Assembly: GCA_017561935.1 (NCBI GenBank)
Contig: JAFZBE010000061.1
Location: 1-64,000 of the forward strand
Source: Bacteroidales bacterium
Lineage (GTDB): Bacteria > Bacteroidota > Bacteroidia > Bacteroidales > UBA3663
Reading direction: 5' to 3'
DNA: 64,000 bases
A model generated the notes under the pieces. It was not told the DNA's origin and searched no databases. It saw only the letters and a list, made by a program, of their open reading frames with translations. Each line of letters begins with the position of its first letter. The stretch's first letter is position 1. The position numbers and the translations under genes are program-made. Shown one piece after another: positions 62,696 through 64,000 of this stretch.

Positions 62696-64000
62696 ATGAC
62701 TTGGATTGACATATTGACCTTGATTGGGGCCATCGGCTTGTTCATATATGGACTGAAACTGATGAGCGAAGGCCTCCAGAAAGCGGCTGGTAACAGCCTC
62801 CGCAAGGCACTGTCGGCGATGCGTAGCAACCGCTTTACCGCGATGTTGATGGGCGTATTGATTACTGCCCTCATCCAGTCGTCGTCGGCTACCACAGTTA
62901 TCGTCGTATCGTTTGTCAACGGTGGTTTGGTTACGCTGGCACAATCGATAGCAGTAATCATGGGTGCCAATGTGGGAACCACTTTAACAGCGTGGATCAT
63001 TGCACTATTCGGTTTCAAGTTCAATATCGCTTTACTCGTCTTCCCCATCATTGCCCTGTCGCTGCCATTCTTCAATTCTAACAGCAACCGCAGAATTGCC
63101 TGGGGTGAATTCATCATCGGTTTCGCCCTTCTATTCCTTGCCTTGGAGGAACTGAAGCATCTGGTACCGGTGGTCGCACAACTATCGACAGTGACCGAAA
63201 CGCTACGCGATGCAGGGTCAATGGGCTATCCCTCTATCCTCATCTACGTCACTGCCGGCATGCTCCTCACGATGGTAATCCAAGCTTCGAGTGCCACGTT
63301 CGCTATTGCTCTGTTGATGTGCGTCAACCACTGGATTACGTTCGAGATGGGATGCGCCCTTGTCCTTGGCTCAAACATTGGCACCTGTCTCACCCCCATG
63401 CTTGCTTCCCTGTCGGCCAATACTATGGCCAAGCGAGCCGCCTTGGGCCATCTCTTGTTCAATGTATTGGGCATGATTTGGGCGTTGGCAATCTTCTATT
63501 ACTTCTGCAACGCTATCAGCTACCTTTGCTGCCACCTCGGAATAGGTGATCCTCATGAAGCTGACAACGTTGCGCTAGGATTGGCGTTGTTCCACACCGT
63601 GTTCAATCTCATCAGTCTCATCCTGATGTCACCCCTCACTACACAGATGGCCCACCTCTTGTCGCGCCTTTTCCCTGAGAAGGAGAATCTTGACAAGGAT
63701 TTCAAGCTACAGTACATCAATACGGGTTTCATCACCGCGTCGAGCGAGATGGCCCTTGTACAAGTGCAAAAGGAAGTTTCACGTTACGGAGAGGAAGTCT
63801 ATAGGATGTTCGGGATGATACAAACAATGCTCGACGAGCAAATGGGCTCAGAAAAACAGCTCGAACTGAACCAGCGTATCCTTCGTTTGGAGGAGGACAG
63901 CGACAGAGCTGAGCTCGAAATAGCACAGTTCCTAAATAGCGTCTCGCCCAAGACCCTATCCTATTCTGGCGAACAGCTAAGCCGCAACCTCTACAAGGAG
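62696..64000 (+). CDS. Na/Pi cotransporter family protein (partial, cut by window edge)
   Basis: Begins 14 nt after the response-regulator stop and runs open to the last base (435 codons visible). Two inverted NptA-like repeats are seen: an N-terminal GLKLMSEGLQKAAGNSLRKAL, then ALIQSSSATTVIVVSFVNGG and GANVGTTLTAW, with a second QASSATFAIALL and GSNIGTCLTPML. From about residue 355 a soluble PhoU-like helical domain begins (EVSRYGEEVYRMFGMIQTML). It would move phosphate or a related anion with sodium. The C-terminal end is outside the window. Confidence 0.9.
   Translation, partial: MTWIDILTLIGAIGLFIYGLKLMSEGLQKAAGNSLRKALSAMRSNRFTAMLMGVLITALIQSSSATTVIVVSFVNGGLVTLAQSIAVIMGANVGTTLTAWIIALFGFKFNIALLVFPIIALSLPFFNSNSNRRIAWGEFIIGFALLFLALEELKHLVPVVAQLSTVTETLRDAGSMGYPSILIYVTAGMLLTMVIQASSATFAIALLMCVNHWITFEMGCALVLGSNIGTCLTPMLASLSANTMAKRAALGHLLFNVLGMIWALAIFYYFCNAISYLCCHLGIGDPHEADNVALGLALFHTVFNLISLILMSPLTTQMAHLLSRLFPEKENLDKDFKLQYINTGFITASSEMALVQVQKEVSRYGEEVYRMFGMIQTMLDEQMGSEKQLELNQRILRLEEDSDRAELEIAQFLNSVSPKTLSYSGEQLSRNLYKE

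Noticed and set aside
1..64000. tRNA or rRNA genes, insertion sequences or prophage
   Set aside because: No gap is large enough for rRNA, no cloverleaf-like sequence was seen in gaps, and no transposase, integrase or phage structural gene is present.

Overview
The window reads as chromosomal DNA of a Bacteroidales bacterium, most likely Prevotellaceae or a close relative. Evidence: many genes are preceded by the Bacteroidota promoter box TAnnTTTG (often with a TTTG about 20 nt upstream) rather than a Shine-Dalgarno sequence, and the gene content is typical of the group (DUF5686, DUF4254-GT9 pair, NigD-like lipoprotein, DUF1599, LptD-like OstA protein, CotH protein with a C-terminal sorting-tail-like end). 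No rRNA, tRNA, CRISPR array, insertion sequence or prophage was seen. Coding density is high; no gap exceeds 300 bases. The largest gaps (16522-16785 and 23674-23948) hold only promoters, hairpins and AT-rich DNA.

Layout. 150-1016 (-): a SPOUT RNA methyltransferase carrying an in-frame heptapeptide tandem repeat. 1157-8711 (+): a dense housekeeping run (uridine kinase, lytic transglycosylase, YbhN-like membrane protein, dipeptidase, TrmB, Mrp ATPase, asparaginase). 8743-12787: a small catabolic cluster (beta-keto acid cleavage enzyme, MFS transporter, DUF1537 sugar-acid kinase, and a convergent Asp/Glu-racemase-family protein). 12947-15305: NigD-like lipoprotein, solitary Vsr endonuclease, alpha/beta-hydrolase lipoprotein; then SstT transporter (-). 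16786-20637: a translationally coupled operon of a TMEM43-family protein, a small membrane protein and a membrane-anchored CbxX/CfqX AAA+ ATPase, followed by a DUF4424-like secreted protein. 20714-22904 (-): ThrE-type exporter and an unusual HD-MsrA fusion. 23095-28684: a DUF2271-like lipoprotein, then on the minus strand YpfJ metallopeptidase, SPOR protein, TpiA, DoxX-like protein, DUF1599 and a HU-like protein. 28855-35008 (+): ClpC and a very large CotH/lamin-tail surface protein. 35117-43132 (-): envelope and carbohydrate genes (DUF5009 acyltransferase, GH18, GT2, DUF5686, nucleotidyltransferase, LpxH, SufT-like). 43254-45119 (+): ArgS. 45219-60166 (mostly -): MG2-domain protein, PFL/DUF711 plus ACT protein, UDP-sugar dehydrogenase, HolA, HSDR_N protein (+), FtsE, hisIE-F-A-H, LptD-like protein, TopB. 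60338-64000 (+): DUF4254, GT9, LytTR response regulator and a Na/Pi cotransporter cut by the window edge.

A family of short G-rich GGTTAAGGG/GGTTTGAGGG repeats occurs at four places, one inside a gene. The best candidates for undescribed biology are the TMEM43-AAA+ operon, the HD-MsrA fusion, the kinase/BKACE/racemase-like cluster and the coding repeat. All functional statements are from reading the sequence and family knowledge; no search was run.
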